From Bacteroidota bacterium (GTDB lineage Bacteria; Bacteroidota; Bacteroidia; Flavobacteriales_F; PHOS-HE28): 60,600 bases of DNA. Both the position numbers and the translations under genes were made by a program. The stretch covers positions 1 through 60,600 of the forward strand of contig JAFDZF010000140.1 of NCBI GenBank assembly GCA_018267055.1, given 5' to 3'. Below the pieces are notes generated by a model that searched no databases, was not told the origin of the DNA, and worked only from the letters and a program-made list of their open reading frames with translations. This document shows positions 1 through 6,764 of this stretch, one piece after another; within the stretch, counting starts at the first letter, position 1; each line of letters opens with the position of its first letter.

Positions 1-1
1 C

Positions 2-232
2 ACGCTGAACAACCCCGCCGATCCGCGCACGCAGGACCGGGTGGCGCTGGTGCTGCACACCGGCGTGAAGGCGAAGGGCCTTGTGCTGCAAGGCCGCATC
101 GCCGATCCGGAGGGCCTGCTGCAATGGGTCGCCAAGGACCGTTGCCTGGTGACCTTCCGGGACGTCCGGGAGATCACCGCGAAGCGTTCCGCCCTGCAAC
201 ACATCATCCGCGCGTGGATCGCGCACCTGTAG
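2..232 (+). CDS. DUF1801 domain protein, 5'-truncated by window edge
   Basis: The reading frame is open from base 2 with no start inside the window, so only the last 76 residues are visible. The pattern, a hydrophobic strand (VALVLHTGVKAKG), then D-P-E-G-L-L-Q-W, then a strand and a final A-W-I helix, matches the C-terminal half of DUF1801 (YdhG-like) proteins. It resembles the complete DUF1801 gene at 1972-2400, which also ends in a KAW/RAWI helix. DUF1801 is a small fold of unsettled function, often found beside AHSA1 and DUF1428 genes as here. It is the first visible gene of a ten-gene same-strand run. The GTG at 41 lies inside the fold and is not a plausible start. Confidence 0.72.
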   Translation, partial: TLNNPADPRTQDRVALVLHTGVKAKGLVLQGRIADPEGLLQWVAKDRCLVTFRDVREITAKRSALQHIIRAWIAHL

Positions 233-251
233 AACCCCATATCCCCGTACC

Positions 252-716
252 ATGAACTCCGCACCTGAGATCCTGCATACCACCGCCCGTCCCACGGCAG
301 TGATCCACCTCACCATCCCGCACGCCGAGATGATGCAAGCCTTCGGCCCGGCGATCCATGAGCTGATGAGCGTGCTCTCCGCCCAGGGCCTCACACCCGC
401 CGGCCCGGTGTACGCCTACCACTTCAAGATGCGCCCCGGGATCTTCGACTTCGAGGTGGGCGTGCCGGTGGAAGGCACCGTGAAGCCCGCCGGTCGCGTG
501 AAGCCGAGCCGGCTGCCCGCCCGCAAAGTGGCGCGCTCGGTATACACCGGTCCTTACGAGGGCCTGCCCGACGCCTGGGGCGCGTTCGACCGCTGGATGA
601 AGGCCGAAGGCCTGAGCCAGGCCGAGGACCTGTGGGAATGCTATGTCCACGGCCCGGAGTCGGATCCCGACCCGAAGACCTGGCGCACCGAGATGAACCG
701 CCCACTCATCGGGTGA
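252..716 (+). CDS. GyrI-like / AraC effector-binding domain protein
   Basis: 154 residues, begun by an ATG 19 nt after the preceding stop. It has the GyrI-like small-molecule-binding layout: an N-terminal strand (AVIHLTIPH), a helix, the hydrophobic Y-A-Y-H-F strand, an F-D-F-E-V-G-V-P-V segment, then a strand with Y-T-G-P-Y-E-G-L followed by a W-x-x-F helix. It ends with the typical E-C-Y-V-x-G-P-E-x-D-P-D-P-x-x-W-x-T-E. Such free-standing domains bind hydrophobic or cationic drugs, and some hydrolyse reactive small molecules. No DNA-binding domain is fused, so it is a sensor or scavenger and not a regulator by itself. It sits 10 nt before an AlkD-type glycosylase. Confidence 0.83.
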   Translation: MNSAPEILHTTARPTAVIHLTIPHAEMMQAFGPAIHELMSVLSAQGLTPAGPVYAYHFKMRPGIFDFEVGVPVEGTVKPAGRVKPSRLPARKVARSVYTGPYEGLPDAWGAFDRWMKAEGLSQAEDLWECYVHGPESDPDPKTWRTEMNRPLIG

Positions 717-726
717 CCGGAGGACC

Positions 727-1443
727 ATGGCCGCTCCTGCACGAACGAAGCGCGCGCCGGCGAAGCGTCCGGCCGCTGCGATGGACGTGGCGGCCGTGCT
801 GGCCTGGTTGGAGGCGCATGCCTCGCGGAAGGTGCGCGACGAGATGGGGCCCCGCTACGGCATCCACACGGACAAGGCGTACGGCGTGGCCATGGGCGAT
901 ATGCTGAAGCTGGCCAGGACGATCGGTCGCGACCATGCCCTGGCCGCGGCCCTGTGGGACACCGGCTGGTACGAAGCGCGCATGGTGGCCGCGATGGTGG
1001 AGGAGCCCGCGCAGATGACGGCTGCGCAGATGGACCGCTGGTGCAGGGATTTCGACAACTGGGGCATCGTGGACACGGTCTGCTTCAAGCTGTTCGACCG
1101 CCTGCCTCCGGCGTTCACCAAGGTGCGGCAGTGGGCGAAGCGCCGGAACGAGTTCGAGAAACGCGCGGGCTTCGTGCTGCTGGCGTGCCTCGCCCTGCAC
1201 GACGGGGCAGCGGAGGAGGAGGACTTCCTCGTCTGCCTGCCATTGGTGGAGGAAGCCGCACAGGACGACCGCAACTTCGTGCGGAAAGGCGTGAGCTGGG
1301 CCATGCGCGCCATGGCCGGCCGGGGCCCGCGGGTGCACCGCGCGGTGCAGGCATCGGCCGAGCGCCTGGCCGCTTCCCCCGATCCCGCCCGCCGCTGGCT
1401 CGGCAAGGACGTGCTCCGACAGATCAAGCGCTCCCGCAAGTGA
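727..1443 (+). CDS. DNA alkylation repair protein, AlkD-like HEAT-repeat glycosylase
   Basis: 238 residues, the usual AlkD length. These HEAT-like-repeat DNA glycosylases excise N3- and N7-alkylated purines, including bulky genotoxin adducts, without flipping the base. The motif NWGIVDTVC places W112 and D116 in the W-x3-D spacing of the catalytic Trp/Asp pair of Bacillus cereus AlkD. Further support is the GDMLKLAR and YEARMVAAM helices and the terminal RRWLGKDVLRQIK helix. A 16-residue Ala/Arg/Lys-rich N-terminus precedes the fold. Its place among AHSA1, VOC and GyrI-like genes resembles self-protection loci against alkylating agents; that link is inference. Confidence 0.88.
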   Translation: MAAPARTKRAPAKRPAAAMDVAAVLAWLEAHASRKVRDEMGPRYGIHTDKAYGVAMGDMLKLARTIGRDHALAAALWDTGWYEARMVAAMVEEPAQMTAAQMDRWCRDFDNWGIVDTVCFKLFDRLPPAFTKVRQWAKRRNEFEKRAGFVLLACLALHDGAAEEEDFLVCLPLVEEAAQDDRNFVRKGVSWAMRAMAGRGPRVHRAVQASAERLAASPDPARRWLGKDVLRQIKRSRK

Positions 1444-1501
1444 GAACGGACCGCATGCCCCCCATGGCGTCCTCCACAGGATGCCCCGGAACGACCCCGC
1501 T

Positions 1502-1960
1502 ATGAGCACCATCATCCCCACCGACCAGCGCACCCTGGTGATCACGCGGACCTTCCATGCGCCCGCACGCCTGGTCTTCACTGCATGGACCAGGCCCGAG
1601 CACCTGGTGCACTGGTTCGGCCCCACCGGCTTCACCCTGCCCACCTGCGAACAGGACTTCCGCGAGGGCGGACGCTACCGCTTCTGCATGCACGCCCCCG
1701 ATGGCAGCGACCATTGGGTATGGGGCGAGTACCGGGAGATCCGCGCGTACGACCGGCTGGTGTTCACCTGGGAGCGCGAGGACGCGGACGGTGCGCCGTG
1801 GGTGGACACCGTGGTGACGCTCACCTTCGAGGAAGAGGACGGCCGCACCCGGTTCACCCTGCACCAAGCGCTCTTCGCCACGGGGAGCGACCGCGACGAG
1901 CACAACGGGGGATGGAGCGAGTGCCTGGATCGCCTGGCCCTGTTCGTGCATACCGCCTGA
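1502..1960 (+). CDS. AHSA1/SRPBCC domain protein (paralog 1)
   Basis: 152 residues if begun at the ATG at 1502. An in-frame ATG at 1481 is possible but adds an unconserved MPRNDPA leader. The START-like Bet v 1 helix-grip fold is clear: TRTFHAPARLVFTAWTRPE, then H-W-F-G-P-T-G-F, then the D-F-R-E-G-G-x-Y-R-F-C-M-H hairpin, and a C-terminal helix N-G-G-W-S-E-C-L-D-R-L. Bacterial AHSA1 proteins have a hydrophobic cavity and mostly unknown ligands. It is one of four paralogs in the cluster and lies 58 nt after the AlkD-like gene. Confidence 0.88.
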   Translation: MSTIIPTDQRTLVITRTFHAPARLVFTAWTRPEHLVHWFGPTGFTLPTCEQDFREGGRYRFCMHAPDGSDHWVWGEYREIRAYDRLVFTWEREDADGAPWVDTVVTLTFEEEDGRTRFTLHQALFATGSDRDEHNGGWSECLDRLALFVHTA

Positions 1961-1971
1961 TCATCGCCGCC

Positions 1972-2400
1972 ATGCGCCTGCCCCCATCACCCGCCGCACC
2001 GGACCGCCGCGCCTCCCGCGGGGGCTCCGAAGTGGACGCCTACGTGGCGGCGCTCGCGCACCCGCAGCAGGAGGTGATCGAGGCGGTGCGTGCCATCGTC
2101 CGCAAGGCCGACCAGCGGATCGGGGAGCGCATGAAGCGGGGCGAGCCGAGCTTCTACTTCACGCCGGCCACTGCACCGGCACGGGCGGTGGACATGGCCG
2201 CCTTCCACACGCGGGCGCGCGGCCCCGTGCAGCTCATCTTCGTCTTCCCCCAGGGGCTGGTGCGCGACGGCACCGGCCTGCTGCAGGGCGACTGGCCCGA
2301 CCGCCGCGACGCGCGGTTCATCGACCTGCGGGACGTGCATGCCAAACGGATCCCCTTGACCCGCGCGGTGAAGGCCTGGATCGAACGCCTGGAAGGATGA
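1972..2400 (+). CDS. DUF1801 domain protein
   Basis: 142 residues from the ATG at 1972, 11 nt after the preceding stop. The core reads E-V-D-A-Y-V-A-A-L-A-H-P then a helix E-V-I-E-A-V-R-A-I-V-R-K-A, the hallmark opening of DUF1801 in which two helices precede a beta sheet. It continues through G-E-P-S-F-Y-F and a conserved H-A-K-R-I-P-L-T-R-A-V-K-A-W-I-E end. The function of DUF1801 is not established. Its C-terminus parallels the truncated DUF1801 gene at the left edge, so the cluster carries two copies. Confidence 0.85.
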   Translation: MRLPPSPAAPDRRASRGGSEVDAYVAALAHPQQEVIEAVRAIVRKADQRIGERMKRGEPSFYFTPATAPARAVDMAAFHTRARGPVQLIFVFPQGLVRDGTGLLQGDWPDRRDARFIDLRDVHAKRIPLTRAVKAWIERLEG

Positions 2401-2467
2401 GGGACGATGTCCGGATCGGCCCCATGGATCGTCACGATCACACCCCCTGCACGGCCCGCGACGCCGG

Positions 2468-2475
2468 TAGGTTCG
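2468..2475 (+). promoter_or_regulatory. Putative -7 element TAGGTTCG
   Basis: Matches the Bacteroidota -7 consensus TAnnTTTG with one change. It lies 10 nt before the ATG of the second AHSA1 gene, so the transcript would be leaderless or nearly so. It suggests a separate promoter inside the cluster, in the 85-nt gap after the DUF1801 gene. Confidence 0.5.
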
Positions 2476-2485
2476 CACCCCGACA

Positions 2486-2941
2486 ATGACCACTTCCGCC
2501 CCCCACGCCCCATCGCCCGCCGATCGCGAGATCGTGAACGAGCGCCTCATCCAGGCGCCGCGCGAGCGGGTCTTCCAGGCCTTCACCAACCCGCACGTGC
2601 TCGCCCGCTGGTGGGGGCCGAAGGGCTTCACCAACACCTTCGAGGAGTGCGACGTGCGCCCCGGCGGCTCCTGGCGCTTCACCATGCACGGCCCGCAAGG
2701 CATGGACCTGCGCAACCACAATGTCTTCCTGGAGGTGCAGGCGCCCGAGCGCATCGTGATCCAGCACCTCCAGCCCGTGCACGACTTCACGCTCACCGTC
2801 ACCCTGGCGGAGCAGGGCAAGGCCACGCGGCTCACTTGGCGGATGCGCTTCGCCACCGCGGAGGAGCACGAGCGGATGAAGGACTTCATCCACGGAGCGA
2901 ACGAACAGAACCTGGACCGCCTCGAAGCCCAACTGATCTGA
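2486..2941 (+). CDS. AHSA1/SRPBCC domain protein (paralog 2)
   Basis: 151 residues. Typical AHSA1 signature: D-R-E-I-V-N-E-R-L-I-Q-A-P, F-Q-A-F-T-N-P, L-A-R-W-W-G-P-K-G-F-T-N, then R-P-G-G-S-W-R-F-T-M-H-G-P, and a final helix N-E-Q-N-L-D-R-L-E. This W-W-G-P-x-G-F subtype includes glutathione S-transferase-neighbour and ArsR-linked proteins of unknown ligand. It is closest in motif spelling to paralog 4 (4373-4867). A TAGGTTCG promoter-like element lies just upstream. Confidence 0.9.
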   Translation: MTTSAPHAPSPADREIVNERLIQAPRERVFQAFTNPHVLARWWGPKGFTNTFEECDVRPGGSWRFTMHGPQGMDLRNHNVFLEVQAPERIVIQHLQPVHDFTLTVTLAEQGKATRLTWRMRFATAEEHERMKDFIHGANEQNLDRLEAQLI

Positions 2942-2952
2942 AGCCAACGGCC

Positions 2953-3495
2953 ATGCTGCACCTCGGACAGCCCTCCCTGCCCATCGCCCCGGTGATGGGC
3001 ATCGACCGTGACCTGGTGATGAAGCGCGTGTTCTGCGCCCCGGTGGACCAGGTCTGGACGGCCTGGACGGAGGCGGCCTGCCTGGCCCGGTGGTGGGGGC
3101 CGGACGAGTGCGTGAACACGGTGCGCGCGCTCGACCTGCGGCCGGGCGGGGCCTGGCACATCGACATGCGGCTGGCGAACGGGCTCACCTACCCGCTGAA
3201 GAGCGTCCTTCGTGAGGTGGTACCGGGCGAGCGGCTGGTGCTGCTGATGGACGTGAGCAGCCATCCGGCCTCGTGGCACGCGCGGCTCGACGGGTTCCGG
3301 GGGCGCCCCGCCACGGGCCCGGACCGGATCATCCGCACGGCCGTGACCATGGACGGATCGGACGGGGCCACCGCGCTCACCATCCACCAACGGTTCTCCA
3401 CCATCGAGGAGCGCGACGCCTACGTGCAGATGGGCGCCCGCAACGGCTGGGGGCAGAGCCTGGACCGGCTGGAGGAGCTCCTGATCCACCCTTGA
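2953..3495 (+). CDS. AHSA1/SRPBCC domain protein (paralog 3)
   Basis: 180 residues from the ATG at 2953, 11 nt after the previous stop. A later ATG at 2995 (MGIDRDLVMKRVF) would begin exactly at the fold and cannot be excluded. Signature: R-V-F-C-A-P-V-D-Q-V-W-T-A-W-T, L-A-R-W-W-G-P-D-E-C, D-L-R-P-G-G-A-W-H-I-D-M, and W-G-Q-S-L-D-R-L. It differs from its neighbours in a longer central segment (about residues 95-125) with an H-x-R-L-D-G-F-R-G insertion, so its ligand cavity may differ. Confidence 0.87.
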   Translation: MLHLGQPSLPIAPVMGIDRDLVMKRVFCAPVDQVWTAWTEAACLARWWGPDECVNTVRALDLRPGGAWHIDMRLANGLTYPLKSVLREVVPGERLVLLMDVSSHPASWHARLDGFRGRPATGPDRIIRTAVTMDGSDGATALTIHQRFSTIEERDAYVQMGARNGWGQSLDRLEELLIHP

Positions 3496-3509
3496 TCGCA
3501 CCGCTTCCC

Positions 3510-3914
3510 ATGGCACGCTACATCGACGGCTTCGTCATCCCCGTTCCCCGGAGGAACCTCGCCCGGTACAAGCGCATGGCCGCCCTGGCCGGGCGGGTGT
3601 GGCTGGAGCATGGCGCCCTGGAGTACTACGAAGCGGTGGGCGAGGACCTCTCGCCCGAAGGCGTCGCCGTGCCCTTTCCCCGGCTGACGAAGGCGCGGGC
3701 GGGCGAGACGGTGGTCTTCTCCTGGATCGTGTACAAGAGCCGCAAGCACCGCGACCAGGTGAACAAGAAGGTGATGGCCGATCCGCGCCTGCAGCCGATG
3801 ATGCCGGAGCGCCTGAAGGACCCGCCCATGGACCTACAGCGCATGACCTTCGGCGGCTTCGACATGCTGGTGGACATGCCGCCGGCGGCAAGGAAGAAGA
3901 GCGCCCGGCGCTGA
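3510..3914 (+). CDS. DUF1428 (YbaA-like) family protein
   Basis: 134 residues from the ATG at 3510, 14 nt after the preceding stop. It opens with Y-I-D-G-F-V-I-P-V-P and a helix, then L-E-Y-Y-E-A-V-G-E-D, E-T-V-V-F-S-W-I-V-Y-K-S-R-K-H-R-D, M-A-D-P-R-L and F-G-G-F-D-M-L-V, which are the conserved blocks of DUF1428 (E. coli YbaA). The fold is a dimeric alpha-beta barrel (ferredoxin-like). No enzymatic role is proven. The last ten residues are a basic tail. It co-occurs with AHSA1 and DUF1801 in many Bacteroidota and Proteobacteria. Confidence 0.9.
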   Translation: MARYIDGFVIPVPRRNLARYKRMAALAGRVWLEHGALEYYEAVGEDLSPEGVAVPFPRLTKARAGETVVFSWIVYKSRKHRDQVNKKVMADPRLQPMMPERLKDPPMDLQRMTFGGFDMLVDMPPAARKKSARR

Positions 3915-3968
3915 ACGCGGCGGGAACGACATACCGACAACAACAACGACACCCCCTGACCAACGACC

Positions 3969-4376
3969 ATGGCAACGATGATCTTCGTGAACCTGCCTGT
4001 GCGCGACGTGAAGCGCTCGCGGGCCTTCTTCGCCCGGCTGGGCTACACCTTCAACGAGCAGTTCAGCAATGAGAACACCCTGTGCATGGTGATCAGCGAC
4101 ACCATCTTCGCGATGCTGCTCGAGCACGACCGCTTCCAGGAGTTCACGCCGAAGGCCATCGCCGATGCCACGCGCACCACGGAGGCGATGCTGGCCCTCT
4201 CGTGCCCGAGCAAGGAGGAAGTGGTCCGCCTGGCGGACCTGGCCCTGGCGGCCGGCGGCACGGAGACGCGCCCCCCGCAGGACCACGGCTTCATGTACGG
4301 CCGCAGCTTCAACGACCTGGACGGCCACATCTGGGAGCTGATCTGGATGGACCCGAAAGCCGTCGCCGGACAATGA
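3969..4376 (+). CDS. VOC-superfamily (glyoxalase/bleomycin-resistance-like) protein
   Basis: 135 residues. It opens with I-F-V-N-L-P-V-R-D-V-K-R-S-R-A-F-F-A-R-L-G-Y-T-F-N, the first beta-alpha-beta-beta-beta module. The second ends Y-G-R-S-F-N-D-L-D-G-H-I-W-E-L-I-W-M-D, the classic end of VOC proteins with a metal-site Glu. This subgroup (often annotated PhnB- or lactoylglutathione lyase-like) covers drug-binding and glyoxalase-type members, so substrate is open. The stop overlaps the start of the next AHSA1 gene as ATGA (4373-4376), which implies translational coupling. Confidence 0.88.
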   Translation: MATMIFVNLPVRDVKRSRAFFARLGYTFNEQFSNENTLCMVISDTIFAMLLEHDRFQEFTPKAIADATRTTEAMLALSCPSKEEVVRLADLALAAGGTETRPPQDHGFMYGRSFNDLDGHIWELIWMDPKAVAGQ

Positions 4377-4867
4377 GCCACGCCGCCATGACCGCCCGGA
4401 CGAACGATGGTCCCACCGCCGATCGCGAGATCGTGATCACCCGCACGTTCGACGCCCCGCGCACGCTCGTGTTCAAGGCCTTCACCGATCCGCGGCACGT
4501 GGACCGGTGGTGGGGGCCGACGGGGTTCCGCAACACCACGCTGGCGATGGACTTCCGTCCGGGCGGCCGATGGCGCTACATCATGCACGGCCCCGATGGC
4601 CGCGACTACCCGAACCACGTGCACTACACCGTGATCGATGAGCCGGAGCTGCTCGAATACGAGCACGGCAGCGATCCCGATGCCCCGCCGCATTTCCACG
4701 TGACGGTGACGTTCGTGGAGGAGAACGGCCGCACCACGCTCACCATGCGCTCGCTCTTCCCCTCGGCCGCGGCCCGCGACCACGTGGTGCGCGAGTTCGG
4801 CGCGATCGAAGGCGGCCATCAGACGCTGGAGCGGCTGGCGGCCTACCTGCCCACGATGGAGCGATAG
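4373..4867 (+). CDS. AHSA1/SRPBCC domain protein (paralog 4)
   Basis: 164 residues. The start ATG overlaps the VOC stop by 4 nt; a second in-frame ATG lies at 4388. Motifs: A-D-R-E-I-V-I-T-R-T-F-D-A-P, D-R-W-W-G-P-T-G-F-R-N, F-R-P-G-G-R-W-R-Y-I-M-H-G-P and the final helix E-G-G-H-Q-T-L-E-R-L. This is the last gene of the tandem cluster. Coupling to the VOC gene suggests the two act together, for example on one ligand; that is inference. Confidence 0.89.
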   Translation: MSHAAMTARTNDGPTADREIVITRTFDAPRTLVFKAFTDPRHVDRWWGPTGFRNTTLAMDFRPGGRWRYIMHGPDGRDYPNHVHYTVIDEPELLEYEHGSDPDAPPHFHVTVTFVEENGRTTLTMRSLFPSAAARDHVVREFGAIEGGHQTLERLAAYLPTMER

Positions 4868-4896
4868 GGAAGGGCTCCCTTCCAGCCCGAGGGGTC

Positions 4897-4904
4897 TACC
4901 TTCG
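4897..4904 (+). promoter_or_regulatory. Putative -7 element TACCTTCG
   Basis: Sits 4 nt before the ATG at 4909. It fits TAnnTTTG with T to C at position 7. The distance implies a leaderless transcript for the hydrolase-Kazal lipoprotein. Confidence 0.5.
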
Positions 4905-4908
4905 GGCC

Positions 4909-5997
4909 ATGCGCCTCCTTTCCACCGTACTGCCCATCGCCGGGATCCTGGTGCTGGCCTCGTGCAACGTCACGAAGCACCTGGACAAGCAGAACACCAA
5001 GGCCTTCCGGAAGAGCGGCCTCCGCGAGCACGTCTTCACCGACGCCCGGGGCGGGCATCACGTCTGGGCGAGCCCGGCCAGCGGCAAGCCGAAGCTGCTG
5101 CTGGTGCACGGCATCACCAGCTCCAGCGCGATGTGGGCGGTGAACCTGCCGGCGCTGGGGAAGGACCACGACCTGATCGTGCCGGACCTGATCGGCCATG
5201 GGCGCACCACCGCCACCTGGAGCGGCAACAGCGTGGACGCGCAGGTGGCGCACCTGCTGCTGATGCTGGACAGCCTGGGCGTGCGCGAGCCGGTGGACCT
5301 GGTGGGCAACTCCTACGGCGGCGCCGTGGCAGCCAACTTCGCCGAGCAGCATCCGGAGCGGGTGAGGACCCTGGTGATCTGCGACGGTCCCGCCAGCGAC
5401 TACACGGCGGCCATGGCGGACAGCGTGGCACGGTCGGTGGGGGCGAAGGACATCACCGACCTCTTCACGCCGAAGAACGCGGACGAGCAGTACCGGCTGC
5501 TGGCCATCGCCTTCCACGACCCGCCCAAGGTGCCGCGCTTCGCGCTGAAGCAGATGCAGGCGAACATGGCGGCCCAGCGCCAGGCGCACCTGGCCCTGCT
5601 GAAGGACCTCCTGCAGCGCGAACGCGATTACGCCACCAAGACCTACGTCTGGCCGATGCCGGCCTATGTGATCTGGGGCGATGGCGACCGCTTGATCCCC
5701 TTGCGCACCGGCCAGGGCATCGCACGGCGGAATAGCCTGGGGGCGGACCACCTGATCGTGATCCCCGGATCCGGGCACGCGGTGAACATCGAAACGCCGA
5801 AGCCCTTCGAGGAGCAGTTGCTGCGGATCCTGGGGGACGGGCCGTGCCCCGATCCTGAACTGCGGGCGAAGTACCACGACGGTCCCTGCACCATGGAGTA
5901 CATGCCGGTATGCGGCTGCGATGGGAAGACCTACCCGAACGCCTGCGCGGCGCAGCGGGAAGGGGTGCGCGTGGTGACGAACGGGGCCTGCAAGTGA
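4909..5997 (+). CDS. Lipoprotein: alpha/beta hydrolase fused to a C-terminal Kazal domain
   Basis: 362 residues. The first 19 form a lipoprotein signal ending L-A-S-C, so the mature protein is lipid-anchored at Cys19. Residues about 60-300 are an alpha/beta hydrolase: L-L-L-V-H-G-I-T oxyanion region, G-N-S-Y-G-G nucleophile elbow (Ser near 135), W-G-D-G-D-R acid and G-S-G-H-A-V histidine, so the triad is complete. Residues 313-362 form a Kazal module with six cysteines (313, 327, 335, 337, 346, 361) and the core P-V-C-G-C-D-G-K-T-Y. Kazal modules usually inhibit serine proteases. Substrate is unknown. It could protect the hydrolase from host or self proteases. Confidence 0.88.
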   Translation: MRLLSTVLPIAGILVLASCNVTKHLDKQNTKAFRKSGLREHVFTDARGGHHVWASPASGKPKLLLVHGITSSSAMWAVNLPALGKDHDLIVPDLIGHGRTTATWSGNSVDAQVAHLLLMLDSLGVREPVDLVGNSYGGAVAANFAEQHPERVRTLVICDGPASDYTAAMADSVARSVGAKDITDLFTPKNADEQYRLLAIAFHDPPKVPRFALKQMQANMAAQRQAHLALLKDLLQRERDYATKTYVWPMPAYVIWGDGDRLIPLRTGQGIARRNSLGADHLIVIPGSGHAVNIETPKPFEEQLLRILGDGPCPDPELRAKYHDGPCTMEYMPVCGCDGKTYPNACAAQREGVRVVTNGACK

Positions 5998-6056
5998 CCA
6001 AGGATCCGGTCCATCATTCGTCATGCTGGATCCACATGGAGGTGATGCGACGGCCA

Positions 6057-6064
6057 TAGCTTTG
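6057..6064 (+). promoter_or_regulatory. Putative -7 element TAGCTTTG
   Basis: Exact match to the TAnnTTTG consensus, 40 nt before the ATG at 6105. No clear TTG -33 box is visible at the usual spacing. Confidence 0.55.
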
Positions 6065-6104
6065 AGGGACGACCCATTCCCCTAACCCCAAACCCTGTAC
6101 GATC

Positions 6105-6509
6105 ATGAGCACAGCGACCGCCGTGAGGACCACGCAGCAAGTGGCCGATCGCCTGGTGGCCCTTTGCCGCCAAGGCAAGTTCGTGGATGCCATCCAGGAG
6201 CTCTACGCGCCGAACGTCACCAGCACCGAGCCCGAAGGAGGCCCGGGCCCCGCTTTCGTCAAGGGCTTCGACGCCGTATTGGACAAGAGCGTCCAGTTCG
6301 GCAACGGCATCGAGGAGGTGTTCAGCAACACCATCAGCGACCCGGTGGTCGCGGAGAACTTCTTCAGCGTGGCCATGTCCATGGACCTTTCCATGAAAGG
6401 CATGGGCCGCCTCAAGATGGAGGAGATCGCCGTGTACCAGGTGCGCGATGGCAAGATCATCAGCGACCATTTCTTCTACACCCCGATGCCGGCCCCCGGC
6501 AAGAACTGA
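6105..6509 (+). CDS. SnoaL-like / NTF2-fold protein
   Basis: 134 residues. An N-terminal helix (VADRLVALCRQGKFVDAI) is followed by E-L-Y-A-P-N-V-T-S-T-E-P, which is the typical opening of SnoaL-like NTF2 folds. It ends E-I-A-V-Y-Q-V-R-D-G-K-I-I-S-D-H-F-F-Y, the standard last strands. There is no signal peptide, so it is cytoplasmic. Family members range from polyketide cyclases to ligand-binding proteins, and no catalytic assignment can be made. It has its own promoter-like element and is followed directly by a decayed cytochrome c gene. Confidence 0.85.
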   Translation: MSTATAVRTTQQVADRLVALCRQGKFVDAIQELYAPNVTSTEPEGGPGPAFVKGFDAVLDKSVQFGNGIEEVFSNTISDPVVAENFFSVAMSMDLSMKGMGRLKMEEIAVYQVRDGKIISDHFFYTPMPAPGKN

Positions 6510-6549
6510 GGGTGCCCGACGCACAGGAAGGCCTTCCGCGTTCCTGGCG

Positions 6550-6696
6550 GTGCGCGGCCAGGAGGTCTTCGTCCGGAACTGCAAGCGCTGCCACGGTCCT
6601 GATGGCGCCAAAGGGTTCCTCGGCGCGAAGGATCTCCGTACCAGCCGCCTCGCCGCCGACTCCATCCTGCTGTACGTGAAGAGCCTCCGGCATTGA
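6550..6696 (+). pseudogene. Cytochrome c remnant (signal peptide and Met-ligand region missing)
   Basis: The frame encodes G-Q-E-V-F-V-R-N-C-K-R-C-H-G-P-D-G, a canonical C-x-x-C-H haem site with the usual G-P-D-G after it, then G-A-K-D-L and a terminal Y-V-K-S-L-R-H. In full-length small cytochromes c about 25-30 residues with the methionine ligand separate the L-x-x-x-x-I helix from the Y-V-K-S-L-R helix. Here they are joined directly (A-A-D-S-I-L-L-Y-V-K-S-L-R). No signal peptide is present, because the frame upstream runs into the NTF2-like gene. The first usable start is a GTG at 6550. This looks like a gene broken by a 5' loss and an internal deletion. Confidence 0.68.
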
Positions 6697-6705
6697 TTGC
6701 GGAGC

Positions 6706-6754
6706 CCTGAACGCGAAGCGCCGTCCTACACCAGGACGGCGCTTCGCGTTCAGG
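6706..6754. terminator. Bidirectional hairpin, 22-bp perfect stem
   Basis: Arms 6706-6727 and 6733-6754 are exact reverse complements around a 5-nt loop (ACACC). It lies between the convergent cytochrome remnant and the T9SS gene ending at 6765. No long T-tract follows on either strand, so it is either an intrinsic terminator of atypical form or an RNA 3'-end stabiliser. Confidence 0.8.
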
Positions 6755-6764
6755 AGCGGACCGC

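Noticed and set aside
4867-4890. Short hairpin after the AHSA1 cluster (about 7 bp with a 2-nt loop)
   Set aside because: The loop is too tight and there is no T-tract. It was not listed as a terminator.
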